The notes beneath the pieces were generated by a model. The model had not been told where the DNA came from. It saw only the letters and a list, made by a program, of their open reading frames with translations, and searched no databases. This document shows positions 25,838 through 35,073 of a stretch of 64,000 nucleotides of DNA, piece after piece. The stretch comes from Flavobacteriales bacterium. GTDB lineage: Bacteria; Bacteroidota; Bacteroidia; Flavobacteriales_F; PHOS-HE28. The translations under genes were made by a program, and so were the position numbers. The stretch is from contig CP064979.1 in assembly GCA_016699575.1 (NCBI GenBank), forward strand, positions 2,542,001-2,606,000, read 5' to 3'. The first letter of the stretch is position 1. Every line of letters begins with the position of its first letter.

Positions 25838-28054
25838 ATGCTGAACAGGACGAACCTCATCGCGCTGTTGCTCGCGCTCAGCACCGTTTGTGCGGCCCAG
25901 CAGTACTCATTGCGCAAAGGCGACAAAGCCTACCACGGCATGGCCTACCACGATGCCATTGCCCACTACCAGGAAGCGGTGCAGTGCGGCGCGGACACCG
26001 GGGCGTTCATCCTCCGCTTGGCCGAGAGCTACTACAACGTGCGCGACTTCGCCCATGCGGCCGAGTGGTACGCTAAGGCGCTCAATGGACCTGGTTCACG
26101 CGCGGTGGACGCCTACAACCATTCACAGAGCCTGCGCGCCCTCGGGCGGCACGAAGAAGCCGACCGATGGATGAGCCGCTACCGCGAGATGACCGAGGGC
26201 GACCGCCGCAGTGCGGAACAACTTGGCGCGGTGCGCTATGCCGCGCAGATCGAGGCGAAACCCATTGCTGGCTGCATCGTGGAAAACCTGCGCGAGAACT
26301 GCACGCACGCCGACATGGGTACGGCCCTCGTGGGCGATCGCCTCGTGTTCGCATCCGCAAGGCATGCGGAAGCAGCAGCCCGCCGCCGCCATGCGTGGGA
26401 CGGGGATCCCTTCCTGGACCTGTATTGGGCAAAGCGTGGCGAGGACGGCGAACTGGTGGATGTGCAACCGTTGAAAGACCTCAACACGCGTTACCACGAG
26501 AGCAACGCGGCCTTCACCGCCGACGGCAAAGAGGTTTGGTTCACGCGCAACAACCACACGGACGGCCGCACCCGCAAGAGCACCGATCAAGTGGTGAAGC
26601 TGAAGATCTACAGCCGCATCTTCAGCAACGGCGAATGGCTCGTGGAGCGTTCGTTCCCCTTCAACAGCGATGAATACTCGACCGGCCATCCGGCCTTGAG
26701 CGCCGACGGCAAGGTGATGTACTTCGCCAGCGACATGCACGGTGGACAGGGCGGGGCCGACATCTGGATGAGCCGCCGCAAGAGCGAGAGCGAATGGGAG
26801 AAGCCGGTGAACCTCGGTCCTTACGTCAATACGGAAGGTGATGAGCTGTTCCCGTTCGTGGATGCCGCTGGTACGCTCTACTTCGCCAGTGAGGGCCATG
26901 CGGGCATCGGTGGTCTGGACATTTTCGTGAGCCGCCAGAAGCAAGGCGCGTTCGGCAAGGCCATCAACGCGGGTGCGCCCATCAACAGTCGCGACGACGA
27001 CTTCGCCCTCGTGCTCGATGGCAGTGGGCTGAAAGGCTACCTGACGAGCAATCGCAGCGGCGGTATGGGTGGGGACGATCTCTACAAGTTCGATCTGCGC
27101 AAGCCGCTCGGCGCCACCATGAAGGTGAGTGGTGCCATCACCGACCGGGCCAACGGAACACCGGTGGTCGCTAAAGCCGTTCTGCTGAAAGACGCAGTGG
27201 GCAAGGTGGTGGGTGAAGTGACCACCGACGGCACCGGCGCCTATTCCTTCGAGCTGGAAGAAGAGAAGCGTTACGCCATCGTTTCAGAAGAAGGCGGCTA
27301 CCGAGCTGCCGAAGCGAACGTGGTTACCGGCGGGTTGACGGACACGGTCATTGTGCGCGACTTGGCGCTGGCCAAACTCAGCGAGGTCTTCTTATGGGCC
27401 ACGGTCACGGATGCAAAGACCAATGCTCCCTTGGGCGATGTGAGCGTGAACATTACCGATGTGCGCACCATGGCGGGCGTCGCCCTGGGCCGCACCGAAG
27501 CCACGGGCGAGTTCTTCGCCAACCTGAAGAACATGAGCGTGGGCGATTCGATGGTGTACCGCGTGGAGCTGAACAAGCAGGGCTACGCCCCCAAGAGCGG
27601 CCTCCTGGTCCGTAAGGTGGACCGTGCGGGCAAGGTCATCCTCAGCGAGGCCATGGACCTGTCGCTGCAACCAATTGATGTGGGCACCGACCTGGCCAAG
27701 GTCATCGACATCAAGCCCATCTACTTCGACTTGGCCAAGAGCACCATTCGCATGGATGCCGCCGCCGAACTGGACAAGATCGTGGCCGTGATGCAGGAGA
27801 ACCCCGGCATGATCATCGAACTGGGCAGTCACACGGACAGCCGCGGCAGCGACAAGAGCAACCTGGTCCTGAGCGACAAGCGCGCCAAGAGCTCAGCGGC
27901 GTACATCGTCAGCAAGGGCATCGCCAAGGAACGCATCTCGGGCAAGGGCTACGGCGAAACCAAGCTCCTGAACAAGTGCGCCAACAAGGTGAAGTGCGCC
28001 GAGGATGAGCACGCCCTGAACCGCAGGACGGAGTTCATCATTGTGAAGATGTAA
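25838..28054 (+). CDS. OmpA-family protein with TPR, WD40-like (PD40) and Cna-B-like domains
   Basis: 738 residues: signal peptide MLNRTNLIALLLALSTVCAA; TPR-like helical repeats (about 25-130); PD40 WD-like propeller (about 190-410, with GHPALSADGKVMYFASDMHG and IGGLDIFVSR); carboxypeptidase-regulatory/Cna-B-like sandwich domains (about 430-600); and an OmpA peptidoglycan-binding domain (about 625-738, with GSHTDSRGSDKSNLVLSDKR). This is the PorE-like architecture found beside PorP/SprF genes in T9SS loci. It probably fixes the adhesin/SprF complex to peptidoglycan. Third gene of the 19493-28054 operon. Confidence 0.92.
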   Translation: MLNRTNLIALLLALSTVCAAQQYSLRKGDKAYHGMAYHDAIAHYQEAVQCGADTGAFILRLAESYYNVRDFAHAAEWYAKALNGPGSRAVDAYNHSQSLRALGRHEEADRWMSRYREMTEGDRRSAEQLGAVRYAAQIEAKPIAGCIVENLRENCTHADMGTALVGDRLVFASARHAEAAARRRHAWDGDPFLDLYWAKRGEDGELVDVQPLKDLNTRYHESNAAFTADGKEVWFTRNNHTDGRTRKSTDQVVKLKIYSRIFSNGEWLVERSFPFNSDEYSTGHPALSADGKVMYFASDMHGGQGGADIWMSRRKSESEWEKPVNLGPYVNTEGDELFPFVDAAGTLYFASEGHAGIGGLDIFVSRQKQGAFGKAINAGAPINSRDDDFALVLDGSGLKGYLTSNRSGGMGGDDLYKFDLRKPLGATMKVSGAITDRANGTPVVAKAVLLKDAVGKVVGEVTTDGTGAYSFELEEEKRYAIVSEEGGYRAAEANVVTGGLTDTVIVRDLALAKLSEVFLWATVTDAKTNAPLGDVSVNITDVRTMAGVALGRTEATGEFFANLKNMSVGDSMVYRVELNKQGYAPKSGLLVRKVDRAGKVILSEAMDLSLQPIDVGTDLAKVIDIKPIYFDLAKSTIRMDAAAELDKIVAVMQENPGMIIELGSHTDSRGSDKSNLVLSDKRAKSSAAYIVSKGIAKERISGKGYGETKLLNKCANKVKCAEDEHALNRRTEFIIVKM

Positions 28055-28130
28055 CGGGGGAAGGTTGGGACAAGTCAGGGCGGTGGCGTGCGCGGTACAC
28101 CGTGATGCGCTAGCTCTATTGCTCGGCTGG

Positions 28131-28138
28131 TACTTTCG
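28131..28138 (+). promoter_or_regulatory. Promoter -7-like element (TACTTTCG)
   Basis: Matches the local TAnnTTCG consensus and lies 20 nt before the ATG at 28159, the same spacing seen before several other genes. It suggests that locus II has its own promoter despite following the OmpA operon by about 100 bp. Confidence 0.5.
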
Positions 28139-28158
28139 GCAGTATCGAATCAGCTGCC

Positions 28159-30716
28159 ATGAAATCCCTGCTGCTCGTCGTTCTGGTTATGATGCCCTGC
28201 GCGCTGTGCGCTCAAGCGCCATACATCCAGCCCGACTTCTACAACGACCCGCTTCCCGAACACGCCGGTGTGACCGTGAACGCAGGCCAGACCGCGGATG
28301 AGTTCGGTGATCCGGCCTCGCAGGTCATCTACTACACCGAAGGCGGCAAGATCCGCATGTTCATGCTCAAGAACAGCACCATGGCATTCACGCTGGCCAC
28401 CATGGACACGTTGCCCGCCACACCGGATACGATCCGGTCGCTGCACATGCGCTTCATCGGCGAAGCTTCGTCGTTGGTGGATCCCATAGCATATGGGGTA
28501 AGGAACTTGAAGCAGAACTTCCACATGGCGCATTGCAACGCCACAGGAGTGGAGAGCTACTACCGGGTGATCTACGAGAACGTGTATCCGTTCATAGATG
28601 TGCATGTGTACCACGGGCTCTACGGCGAGAAACTCGCCATTGTTATGCGCCCCGGCGCCGACCCGCAGATGTGCTGCTTGAATTCGAGGGGCAGGACAGT
28701 TTGAACATGGACGTGCAAGGCACCTTGAGGTTCTACATGAACCAACGGTGGATAGCGTTGCGCGAAGCCGTGGCTTACCAAGTGGATGGCAACAACAACG
28801 TGGTGCCAGTGAACTGGAACGCTGATTGTGTGGACCACAACGGCACCGGGGAGGTGAGCTTCAATTACAACAGCTACAACGCCGCGTGGCCGCTTGTCTT
28901 CCAGATCGGCCCGCCACCTGCGGCAGGCGGTGGGTTCGATCTGCCGGGTATGTGCTGGAGCACCTTGTTTGGCGGCGATGGCTACGACCAGATACGCGCA
29001 AGCACCACCGATAGCAACAACAACTACTATGTGGCGGGCCGCTCCGGAAGTGCCTTCATGACCTTTCCCACCGCACCGGGCGTTACGCTGGCGGCGCTTG
29101 GCGAGGCGGCCTTCGTGTGCCAGTTGAGTCCGACAGATGAGATGGTGTGGAAGACCTTCATTGGCGGCAGCGCCTTAGGCGAGTTCAGCGAGGCTACGAG
29201 CATTTCCATGCGCGAGGGGGCCATGAGTCCCAGCATATACATAGCCGGCACCACCACGTCGAGCAGTTTCAATACCGAGCCGAACGGTACGGCCTTCTAC
29301 GATGGTATCGGGAACGCTGGTGGTGGCAAAGGATTCATTGCGCGGTTCAACGCACTGCCGGGCGCCAACGGAGCGCGCTTGTGGACCACCTACTTCGGTG
29401 ACGACGATATGCAGATAGAAGGTCTGCGGCGGTCCAGTGATGACCACCTGTACGTGGTGGGTTCTTCATACGGTGTGCTTCCCGCCGAGCAGGACGCGCC
29501 GCCTGCGTTGGCCGCAGACCTTGCATACGGAGGCAACGGCGATGCCTTCATCTGCCGCTTGAACCCCAACGACCGCACCGATTGGTGTACGTACATGGGA
29601 GGATCCGAGGGCGATGCAGCCATGGAAGTGGTGATCGATGAAGCTGCGGGCACCGTGGTCGTTGCAGGCAATACCTATAGTGCAGACCTGCAACCGTACG
29701 ATCCTGGCGGCGGGGCTTATCACGAACCCTACGGTGGCCAGGGCGATGCCTTTCTGTTCGAGTACAGTTTGAACGGTCTGCCGCTTTGGAGCACCTGCTT
29801 CGGCGTTAACTCGCCTGAGACTGTGGGTATCAACGCCCTGGCCATCGATCCCACCAGTGGCGACATCGTGATCGGCGGAAGCATGGGCGCCTTCGCGGGC
29901 TTGGATGTTGTGCCCGGGCCTAACTGGTACCGCGATACCTATCCTGCGGGAACGAACCCTTCTTACCTGGCGCGCTTCAATGGTGGCAACCGCGCCATTG
30001 AGTGGGCCACGTACGTGCCCAACAACAACAAAATAGATGTCCTGTGCTTGTTGTTCGACGACATCGGGAACCTCTTCGTGGCCAGCCAAGCCAGCCACGA
30101 TGGGGCACCGTACGTGGCGTTGCCTGGGGTGTACGACCAGCCGGTCATTGTATGGGACATCCTCAACGGAACGCCTCTTACGGAGAACGACATGCACATC
30201 ATGTGCTTCACCCCGGATCAGTTCCTCAGCTACGCCAGCTACATCGGCGGGGAGGGCTTCGCCGTCGGTGGCGAGGTGCCATTCAGTATGCTCAAGCGCT
30301 TCGGCAACCTGTATGTGAGCGGCCGCGCCAGCCAGGAGCCGCCCTACACCTGGTACTTCCCGCTGGACGATGGCACGGCGGGCGGCGGCACGCCCTACTT
30401 CGAGCCGGTGTACAAAGGCGGATATGGCGAAGGGTTCATTTCTGCGATCTGCACGGAGGCGTTGACCGCAGTATATAACGAAGTGACGCCGGTCGATGGG
30501 TTCACGGTAATAGCGAACGATGATGGGTTGCTCGTATCAGGTTTACCCTTTGGAGTACACATGGGCGTACTGTTCGACGCGACAGGACGTGTGGTACAGC
30601 GGCATCAATTGAACGGCGGCGGCATACGGTCATGGCCATTGCCACATGCTTTGTCAACCGGTGTTTATGTGCTTGCGGTTCAAGGCATCGGTGCCGAGCG
30701 CTTGCTCGTTCGCTAA
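28159..30716 (+). pseudogene. SBBP-repeat secreted protein (locus II), frameshifted
   Basis: Starts MKSLLLVVLVMMPCALCA (signal peptide) and runs in one frame to a stop at 28704. The homologous continuation is in another frame, from 28668 to 30716. The break is at 28666-28670, where the family sequence expects DP-Q-DVLLEFEGQDSL: one G appears to be missing between CAG and AT. Otherwise the protein (about 852 residues) has the DUF7948-like N-domain, SBBP blades (YGGNGDAFICRLNPNDRTDW, TYMGGSEGDAAMEV) and a C-terminal sorting-type domain (GRVVQRHQLNGGG to GVYVLAVQGIG). No slippery heptamer is visible, so a real lesion or a sequencing error is more likely than programmed shifting. The partner propeller gene follows after 11 bp. 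Confidence 0.85.
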
Positions 30717-30727
30717 AACGCCCAGGC

Positions 30728-32104
30728 ATGCGAAGTGTTCCTCTGGCCTTGGCCGGTTGCTTGGTTTGCAACCTTGGTAATGCGCAGACCCATTGGGTCG
30801 GCACAGGTGTGCCCATTGATTTCGACTGGTTGCACAACGTGTACAACGATACGACCACTGATGCTTTGTACTTGGGTGGTATCGCCAGTTCCATTCCCTT
30901 CAACGGCACGCAAGGCATGCCCTTGATGAGTTGGAAGGATCAAGAGTGGGACACCCTTGCTGTGTTCGGTAACGAGGTGCGTTCCGTCCTGCGCTGGGGT
31001 GATACGCTCGTGGTAGCTGGTGTGTTCGAAACCGTTAACGGCGACACCATGCCTGCGTTAGCGGGCTTGGTTGACGGCCAATGGACGTCATTTGGGCAGG
31101 TGACCGACGGTGGCATGGCCAAAGTAAAGATCATAGACGGGGATCTTTTTGCGCTTGGCGGGTTCAGTTACATCGACGGCCACCTCTGCAACGGCATAGC
31201 CAAGCGCTTGGGCGGGCAGTGGGTGAGCGTAGGGCCGATTATGAACTCCGTTACCTGCAACATCCAGGATCTCACCAAGTACAACGGCCAACTGGTTGCA
31301 ACGGGAGCCATCCATTTCACAGGTATACCCTACAGCAACATCATGATCCAAGCGGCAGACAGCACATGGGGACCAGTAGGACCGAACGGATTATTGGGCG
31401 GTTTTTCCAGCGGCCGCTGTGTAACGGTGTACCAAGGCGATCTGTACGTTGGCGGCAGCATACCGGTGCTGGCGGGCAACGCTGGGCACGGCATCATGCG
31501 ATGGGATGGCAACCAATGGAACGCCGTGGGCGGTGGCCTCACCTACCTGCCCAACAACTACACGTACTTAACGGGCGCCATCGATTTCCTGGAGCGCGAT
31601 GGGCTGCTCTTCGTGGCAGGCAGTTTCAACTACGCCGATGGCAACCTGCCAGCCACTGGCGTAGCTACTTGGGATGGTGCGCAATGGTGCGGCTTGGGCG
31701 GCACCTTGGATGGCCCTGTGAACAGCATTGCCTTCTATCACGACACGCTTTACGCCGCCTGCTTCCACAACGCCGATGGCATCGATGTGAACTGCGCGGC
31801 CAAGTTCATCGGCAGCAGCTATGCGGATACGTGCGGTGTGCCAGTGGGCCTTGCTGAGCAACCATCAACCAACGACCAGCCACTGCTCTGGCCCAACCCG
31901 GCATCGGAGTTCGTTACCGTGAGCGGACAGCGCCGTGCAGCCACGGCCTTCGTTTACAATGCACTTGGCCGGTTGGTGCTCGTAAGCGACCTTCATCAGA
32001 GCAACCGGATCGATGTGCGCGACTTGTCGGGCGGCATGTATCTGCTGGTGGTGCGCAACGCGCAAGGCAGGGGTTTGGCGCGCACAACATTCCTGAAAGA
32101 GTAG
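30728..32104 (+). CDS. Secreted beta-propeller protein (locus II, copy A)
   Basis: 458 residues from ATG 30728 (MRSVPLALAGCLVCNLGNAQ, signal peptide); an earlier in-frame start at 30632 would lie inside the preceding gene. The propeller blades have the same motifs as the locus I partner: DALYLGGIAS, GDLFALGGFSYIDGHLCNGI, GDLYVGGSIPVLAGNAGHGI, GLLFVAGSFNYADGNLP. A type A T9SS sorting domain follows (LLWPNPASEFVTVSG to GGMYLLVV). From about 31190 to 31930 it is nearly identical at DNA level to copy B at 33010-33760, but the sorting domains diverge sharply after SEFVTVSG. It follows the SBBP gene by 11 bp, and the truncated SBBP gene begins 3 bp after it. Confidence 0.88.
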   Translation: MRSVPLALAGCLVCNLGNAQTHWVGTGVPIDFDWLHNVYNDTTTDALYLGGIASSIPFNGTQGMPLMSWKDQEWDTLAVFGNEVRSVLRWGDTLVVAGVFETVNGDTMPALAGLVDGQWTSFGQVTDGGMAKVKIIDGDLFALGGFSYIDGHLCNGIAKRLGGQWVSVGPIMNSVTCNIQDLTKYNGQLVATGAIHFTGIPYSNIMIQAADSTWGPVGPNGLLGGFSSGRCVTVYQGDLYVGGSIPVLAGNAGHGIMRWDGNQWNAVGGGLTYLPNNYTYLTGAIDFLERDGLLFVAGSFNYADGNLPATGVATWDGAQWCGLGGTLDGPVNSIAFYHDTLYAACFHNADGIDVNCAAKFIGSSYADTCGVPVGLAEQPSTNDQPLLWPNPASEFVTVSGQRRAATAFVYNALGRLVLVSDLHQSNRIDVRDLSGGMYLLVVRNAQGRGLARTTFLKE

Positions 32105-32107
32105 ATC

Positions 32108-32539
32108 ATGAAGAACATCATCACCAGCATGCTGCTCGCGGCAAGTCCCGCCAGCCAGGAAGCGCCCTACCTCAGCTACTTCCCGCTGGACGATGGCACA
32201 GCCGGTGGCGGCACGCCCTACTTCGAGCCGGTGTACAAAGGCGGATATGGCGAAGGGTTCATTTCTGCGATCTGCACGGAGGTGCTCACGGCGGTGAATG
32301 GCCCGAACGCCCAGAACAGTGGTTTTGGTGTTGTCCATACAACTGACGGATTTGCGATAACTGGATTACCTCTTGGACGCTATACGGGTGTGCTCCATGA
32401 TGCGGCCGGTCGTGTGGTGCAGCGAGAGGAATTGCACGGAGGCGCCATGCACGCCTGGAAGTTGAGCGTAACGCTGGCCCCCGGAGTCTATGTATTGGCC
32501 GTGCCCGGCATCGGTGCGGAGCGCGTGATCGTTCATTAG
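32108..32539 (+). pseudogene. SBBP-family internal-deletion remnant (signal peptide joined to C-terminus)
   Basis: An intact 143-codon frame starting MKNIITSMLLAA, which looks like the first half of a signal peptide, passing directly into SPASQEAPYLSYFPLDDG and on to the end of the SBBP family, including its sorting-type domain (GRVVQREELHGGA, GVYVLAVPGIG). The N-domain and propeller present in the 28159 paralogue are missing. Bases 32207-32282 are identical to 30384-30459 (76 of 76). It sits between two propeller genes with 3-bp and 11-bp gaps, exactly where a full SBBP gene would be expected. Simplest reading: tandem duplication of the gene pair, then an internal deletion of the second SBBP gene. 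It may still be translated; function unlikely or unknown. Confidence 0.75.
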
Positions 32540-32550
32540 CGCGCTTTGAC

Positions 32551-33936
32551 ATGAGGTGCATAAGCGTGGTTTTGGCCGGTGTGTGCAGTGTTTCTGTTGC
32601 GCATGCACAAACCCATTGGCAGGGCATCGGGCTTCCGGGAAATTTCGCCGAGGTGTTGCAGGTGTACACCGACACTACCAACGATGCCTTGTACTTCTGT
32701 GGTGTTGGGACCGCTATTCCGTACAACGGTTTCAGCGGCAACCCGTTGTTCAAGATGCAGAACGGGCAGTGGGATACCCTTGCGGTATTCGGGAACCAAC
32801 TGAACGCGGTGATCGTCTGGCATGACACACTGATCGTAGGTGGTGGTTTTCCATACGTCAACGGATCGAGCATCGAAAACATCGCAGCTTACGATGGTCA
32901 AACTTGGCTGGGCTACGGGTTGTTGCCTTGGTTGGGCGGTGGGGTAACCAAGTTCAAGGTCTTGGACGATGAGTTATATGCCATCGGCACCTTCGACTAC
33001 ATCGACGGCCACCTCTGCAACGGCATCGCCAAACGCGTGGGCGGGCAGTGGGTGAGCGTGGGGCCGATCATCACCACCAGTTCGCACAACGTGGCTGATC
33101 TCACCATGTACAATGGGCAACTGGTGGCTTGCGGCGGTATCTCCTTCTCGGGCAACCCCTACCGCAACATCGTTATCCAAAACCCCGATAGCAGTTGGAG
33201 CCCTGTGGGTCCGGAAGGGTTGATCGGCAACTTCTCGTACGGCCGCTGTGTAACGGTGTACCAAGGCGATCTGTACGTGGGTGGCAGCATACCGGTGTTG
33301 GCGGGCAACGCTGGCCACGGCATCATGCGGTGGGATGGCAACCAGTGGCACGCCGTGGGCGGTGGGCTCACGTACTCTCCCAACAACTACAGCATCCTTA
33401 CCGGCGCCATCGATTTCCTGGAACGCGATGGGCTGCTCTTCGTGGCGGGTTCGTTCAACTATGCAAACGGCGACCTGCCCGCCACCGGCGTAGCTACTTG
33501 GGATGGCAGCCAATGGTGCGGCCTGGGCGGCACCTTGGATGGCCCCGTGAACAGCATTGCCTTCTACCACGACACGCTTTACGCCGCCTGCTTCCACAAC
33601 GCCGATGGCATCGATGTGAACTGTGCGGCCAAGTTCATCGGCAGCAACTATGCGGATACGTGCGGCGTGCCAGTGGGCCTTGCCGAGCAACCAGAAACCA
33701 ACAACCAAATCCTGCTCTGGCCCAACCCGGCATCGGAGTTCGTTACCGTGAGCGGGCCCGTGGGTAATGGACGCATGGATGTTTTCGATGGCACTGGGCG
33801 GCTCGTTTTGTCGTGGCCTTATGCTTCGGGCTGGTCGGGTCCGGTGAAGGGCTTGCAACCCGGCATTTATGAGTTGGTGCTCCGTCTCGAGGGACAGGCG
33901 GCCATGCGGCGCCAACGCTTGCTGGTCCAGGAATGA
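32551..33936 (+). CDS. Secreted beta-propeller protein (locus II, copy B)
   Basis: 461 residues, MRCISVVLAGVCSVSVAHAQ signal peptide, then the same propeller as copy A (IDGHLCNGIAKRVGGQWVSV; GDLYVGGSIPVLAGNAGHGI; GLLFVAGSFNYANG) and a type A sorting domain (LLWPNPASEFVTVSG, then GRMDVFDGTGRLVLSW to GIYELVLRL). The N-terminal third and the sorting domain differ from copy A, while the middle is almost identical, a mosaic pattern. It follows the truncated SBBP remnant by 11 bp. The stop codon runs into a GACCGGTGCCGGTC-type imperfect palindrome. Confidence 0.88.
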   Translation: MRCISVVLAGVCSVSVAHAQTHWQGIGLPGNFAEVLQVYTDTTNDALYFCGVGTAIPYNGFSGNPLFKMQNGQWDTLAVFGNQLNAVIVWHDTLIVGGGFPYVNGSSIENIAAYDGQTWLGYGLLPWLGGGVTKFKVLDDELYAIGTFDYIDGHLCNGIAKRVGGQWVSVGPIITTSSHNVADLTMYNGQLVACGGISFSGNPYRNIVIQNPDSSWSPVGPEGLIGNFSYGRCVTVYQGDLYVGGSIPVLAGNAGHGIMRWDGNQWHAVGGGLTYSPNNYSILTGAIDFLERDGLLFVAGSFNYANGDLPATGVATWDGSQWCGLGGTLDGPVNSIAFYHDTLYAACFHNADGIDVNCAAKFIGSNYADTCGVPVGLAEQPETNNQILLWPNPASEFVTVSGPVGNGRMDVFDGTGRLVLSWPYASGWSGPVKGLQPGIYELVLRLEGQAAMRRQRLLVQE

Positions 33937-34004
33937 CCGGTGCCGGTCCGCTAGGGTTCGGCGACCGGTCCAGGAGCCCCGTTCACAACCCATTGTCCGT
34001 ATCG

Positions 34005-34035
34005 TTTGTCCGATCGGGTACTCCGCCTATCTTCG
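34005..34035 (+). promoter_or_regulatory. Bacteroidota-type promoter for rplM operon (TTTG-N19-TATCTTCG)
   Basis: TTTG at 34005-34008 and TATCTTCG at 34028-34035, with a 19-bp spacer: the closest match in the window to the Bacteroidota -33 TTTG / -7 TAnnTTTG promoter. The GTG start of rplM is 85 nt downstream. Confidence 0.65.
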
Positions 34036-34120
34036 CCGCCCCTTTCCAGCGCCTTGGGCGCACCCGATCCGTCGGGAACCCACGCTGGGCGGGCATTAGA
34101 ACGATAATCCCCCAGGACCC

Positions 34121-34576
34121 GTGGCATCTACCACACACATCACGTCCATGGCCAACAGCGGCACCGTCCAGAAGGAATGGGTGCTGGTGGACGCCGAGAA
34201 CCTGCCCGTTGGCCGCTTGGCCAGCGTGGTGGCCATGCTCGCCCGCGGCAAGCACAAGCCCATCTTCACCCCCCACGCCGATTGCGGCGACCATGTGGTG
34301 GTGATCAACGCCGAGAAGGTCCGCTTCACCGGCGCCAAGTGGGAGGACAAGGAATACCAGCGCTACAGCGGGCACCCCGGTGGCCAGACCCGTGAAACCG
34401 CCAAGCGGCTCATGAACCGCAAGCCCACCGCCGTGGTGGAGCTCGCCGTGAAGGGCATGCTCCCCAAGACCAAATTGGGCCGCGCCCAGTTCGGCAACGT
34501 GCATGTGGTGGCCGGCACCGCCCACAAGCACGAAGCACAGAAGCCACGCACCATCGACCCCAAGACCATCAAGTAA
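34121..34576 (+). CDS. rplM: 50S ribosomal protein L13
   Basis: 151 residues from a GTG start. This start makes the protein the usual Bacteroidota length, with about 20 residues before the conserved KEWVLVDAENLPVGRLAS; the ATG at 34148 would shorten it by nine residues. Other L13 landmarks are present: HADCGDHVVVINAEKVRFTG, YSGHPGG and AVKGMLPKTKLG. It binds 23S rRNA early in large-subunit assembly. First gene of the rplM-rpsI-rpsB-tsf block; rpsI starts 1 bp after its stop. The leader is about 80 nt from the predicted promoter, long enough for autoregulation, but no specific structure was identified. Confidence 0.95.
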   Translation: MASTTHITSMANSGTVQKEWVLVDAENLPVGRLASVVAMLARGKHKPIFTPHADCGDHVVVINAEKVRFTGAKWEDKEYQRYSGHPGGQTRETAKRLMNRKPTAVVELAVKGMLPKTKLGRAQFGNVHVVAGTAHKHEAQKPRTIDPKTIK

Positions 34577-34577
34577 G

Positions 34578-34964
34578 ATGGAGATCATCAACAGCATCGG
34601 CCGTCGCAAGGCCAGCACCGCCCGGGTTTACCTGTCACAGGGTTCCGGCGCCATCACCGTGAACGGCAAGGAAGGCAAAGAGTACTTCCCTCTGGTCATC
34701 CAGCAGTTCAAGCTCGCCCAACCCTTCAAGCTCACCAGCACCGAAGGCCAGTTCGACGTGAGCGTGAACGTGGAAGGCGGTGGCATCAGCGGCCAGGTGG
34801 ACGCCGTGCGTTTGGGCATTGCCCGCGCGCTGGTGAAGCACAACGCCGAGCTGAAGCCCGCCCTGAAGAAGGAAGGCCTGATGACCCGTGACCCACGCAC
34901 CGTGGAGCGCAAGAAATTCGGCAAGAAGAAGGCTCGCAAGAGCTACCAGTTCAGCAAGCGTTAA
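34578..34964 (+). CDS. rpsI: 30S ribosomal protein S9
   Basis: 128 residues, MEIINSIGRRKASTARVYL at the N-terminus and the family-defining basic tail RKKFGKKKARKSYQFSKR whose end reaches the ribosomal P site. Normal length. It starts 1 bp after rplM and is almost certainly translationally coupled to it. Longer in-frame openings upstream lie inside rplM and are rejected. Confidence 0.97.
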   Translation: MEIINSIGRRKASTARVYLSQGSGAITVNGKEGKEYFPLVIQQFKLAQPFKLTSTEGQFDVSVNVEGGGISGQVDAVRLGIARALVKHNAELKPALKKEGLMTRDPRTVERKKFGKKKARKSYQFSKR

Positions 34965-35073
34965 GGTCCCACGCTTGTTCAGGATCCAATTCTGGCGGAC
35001 TCAGCTGCTCCGGTGGCTGGCTACCCTCAGGATGCCTGTGATAACGGGAACAAGGAAAGTGAACTAAAGAGAC

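Noticed and set aside
28660..28680. Programmed frameshift in the SBBP gene
   Set aside because: No slippery heptamer or downstream pseudoknot is evident; a single missing base explains it more simply.
33937..34120. Possible tRNA or small RNA before rplM
   Set aside because: No cloverleaf or conserved TTCGAATC-type T arm; only the promoter and an imperfect GACCGGT hairpin are visible.
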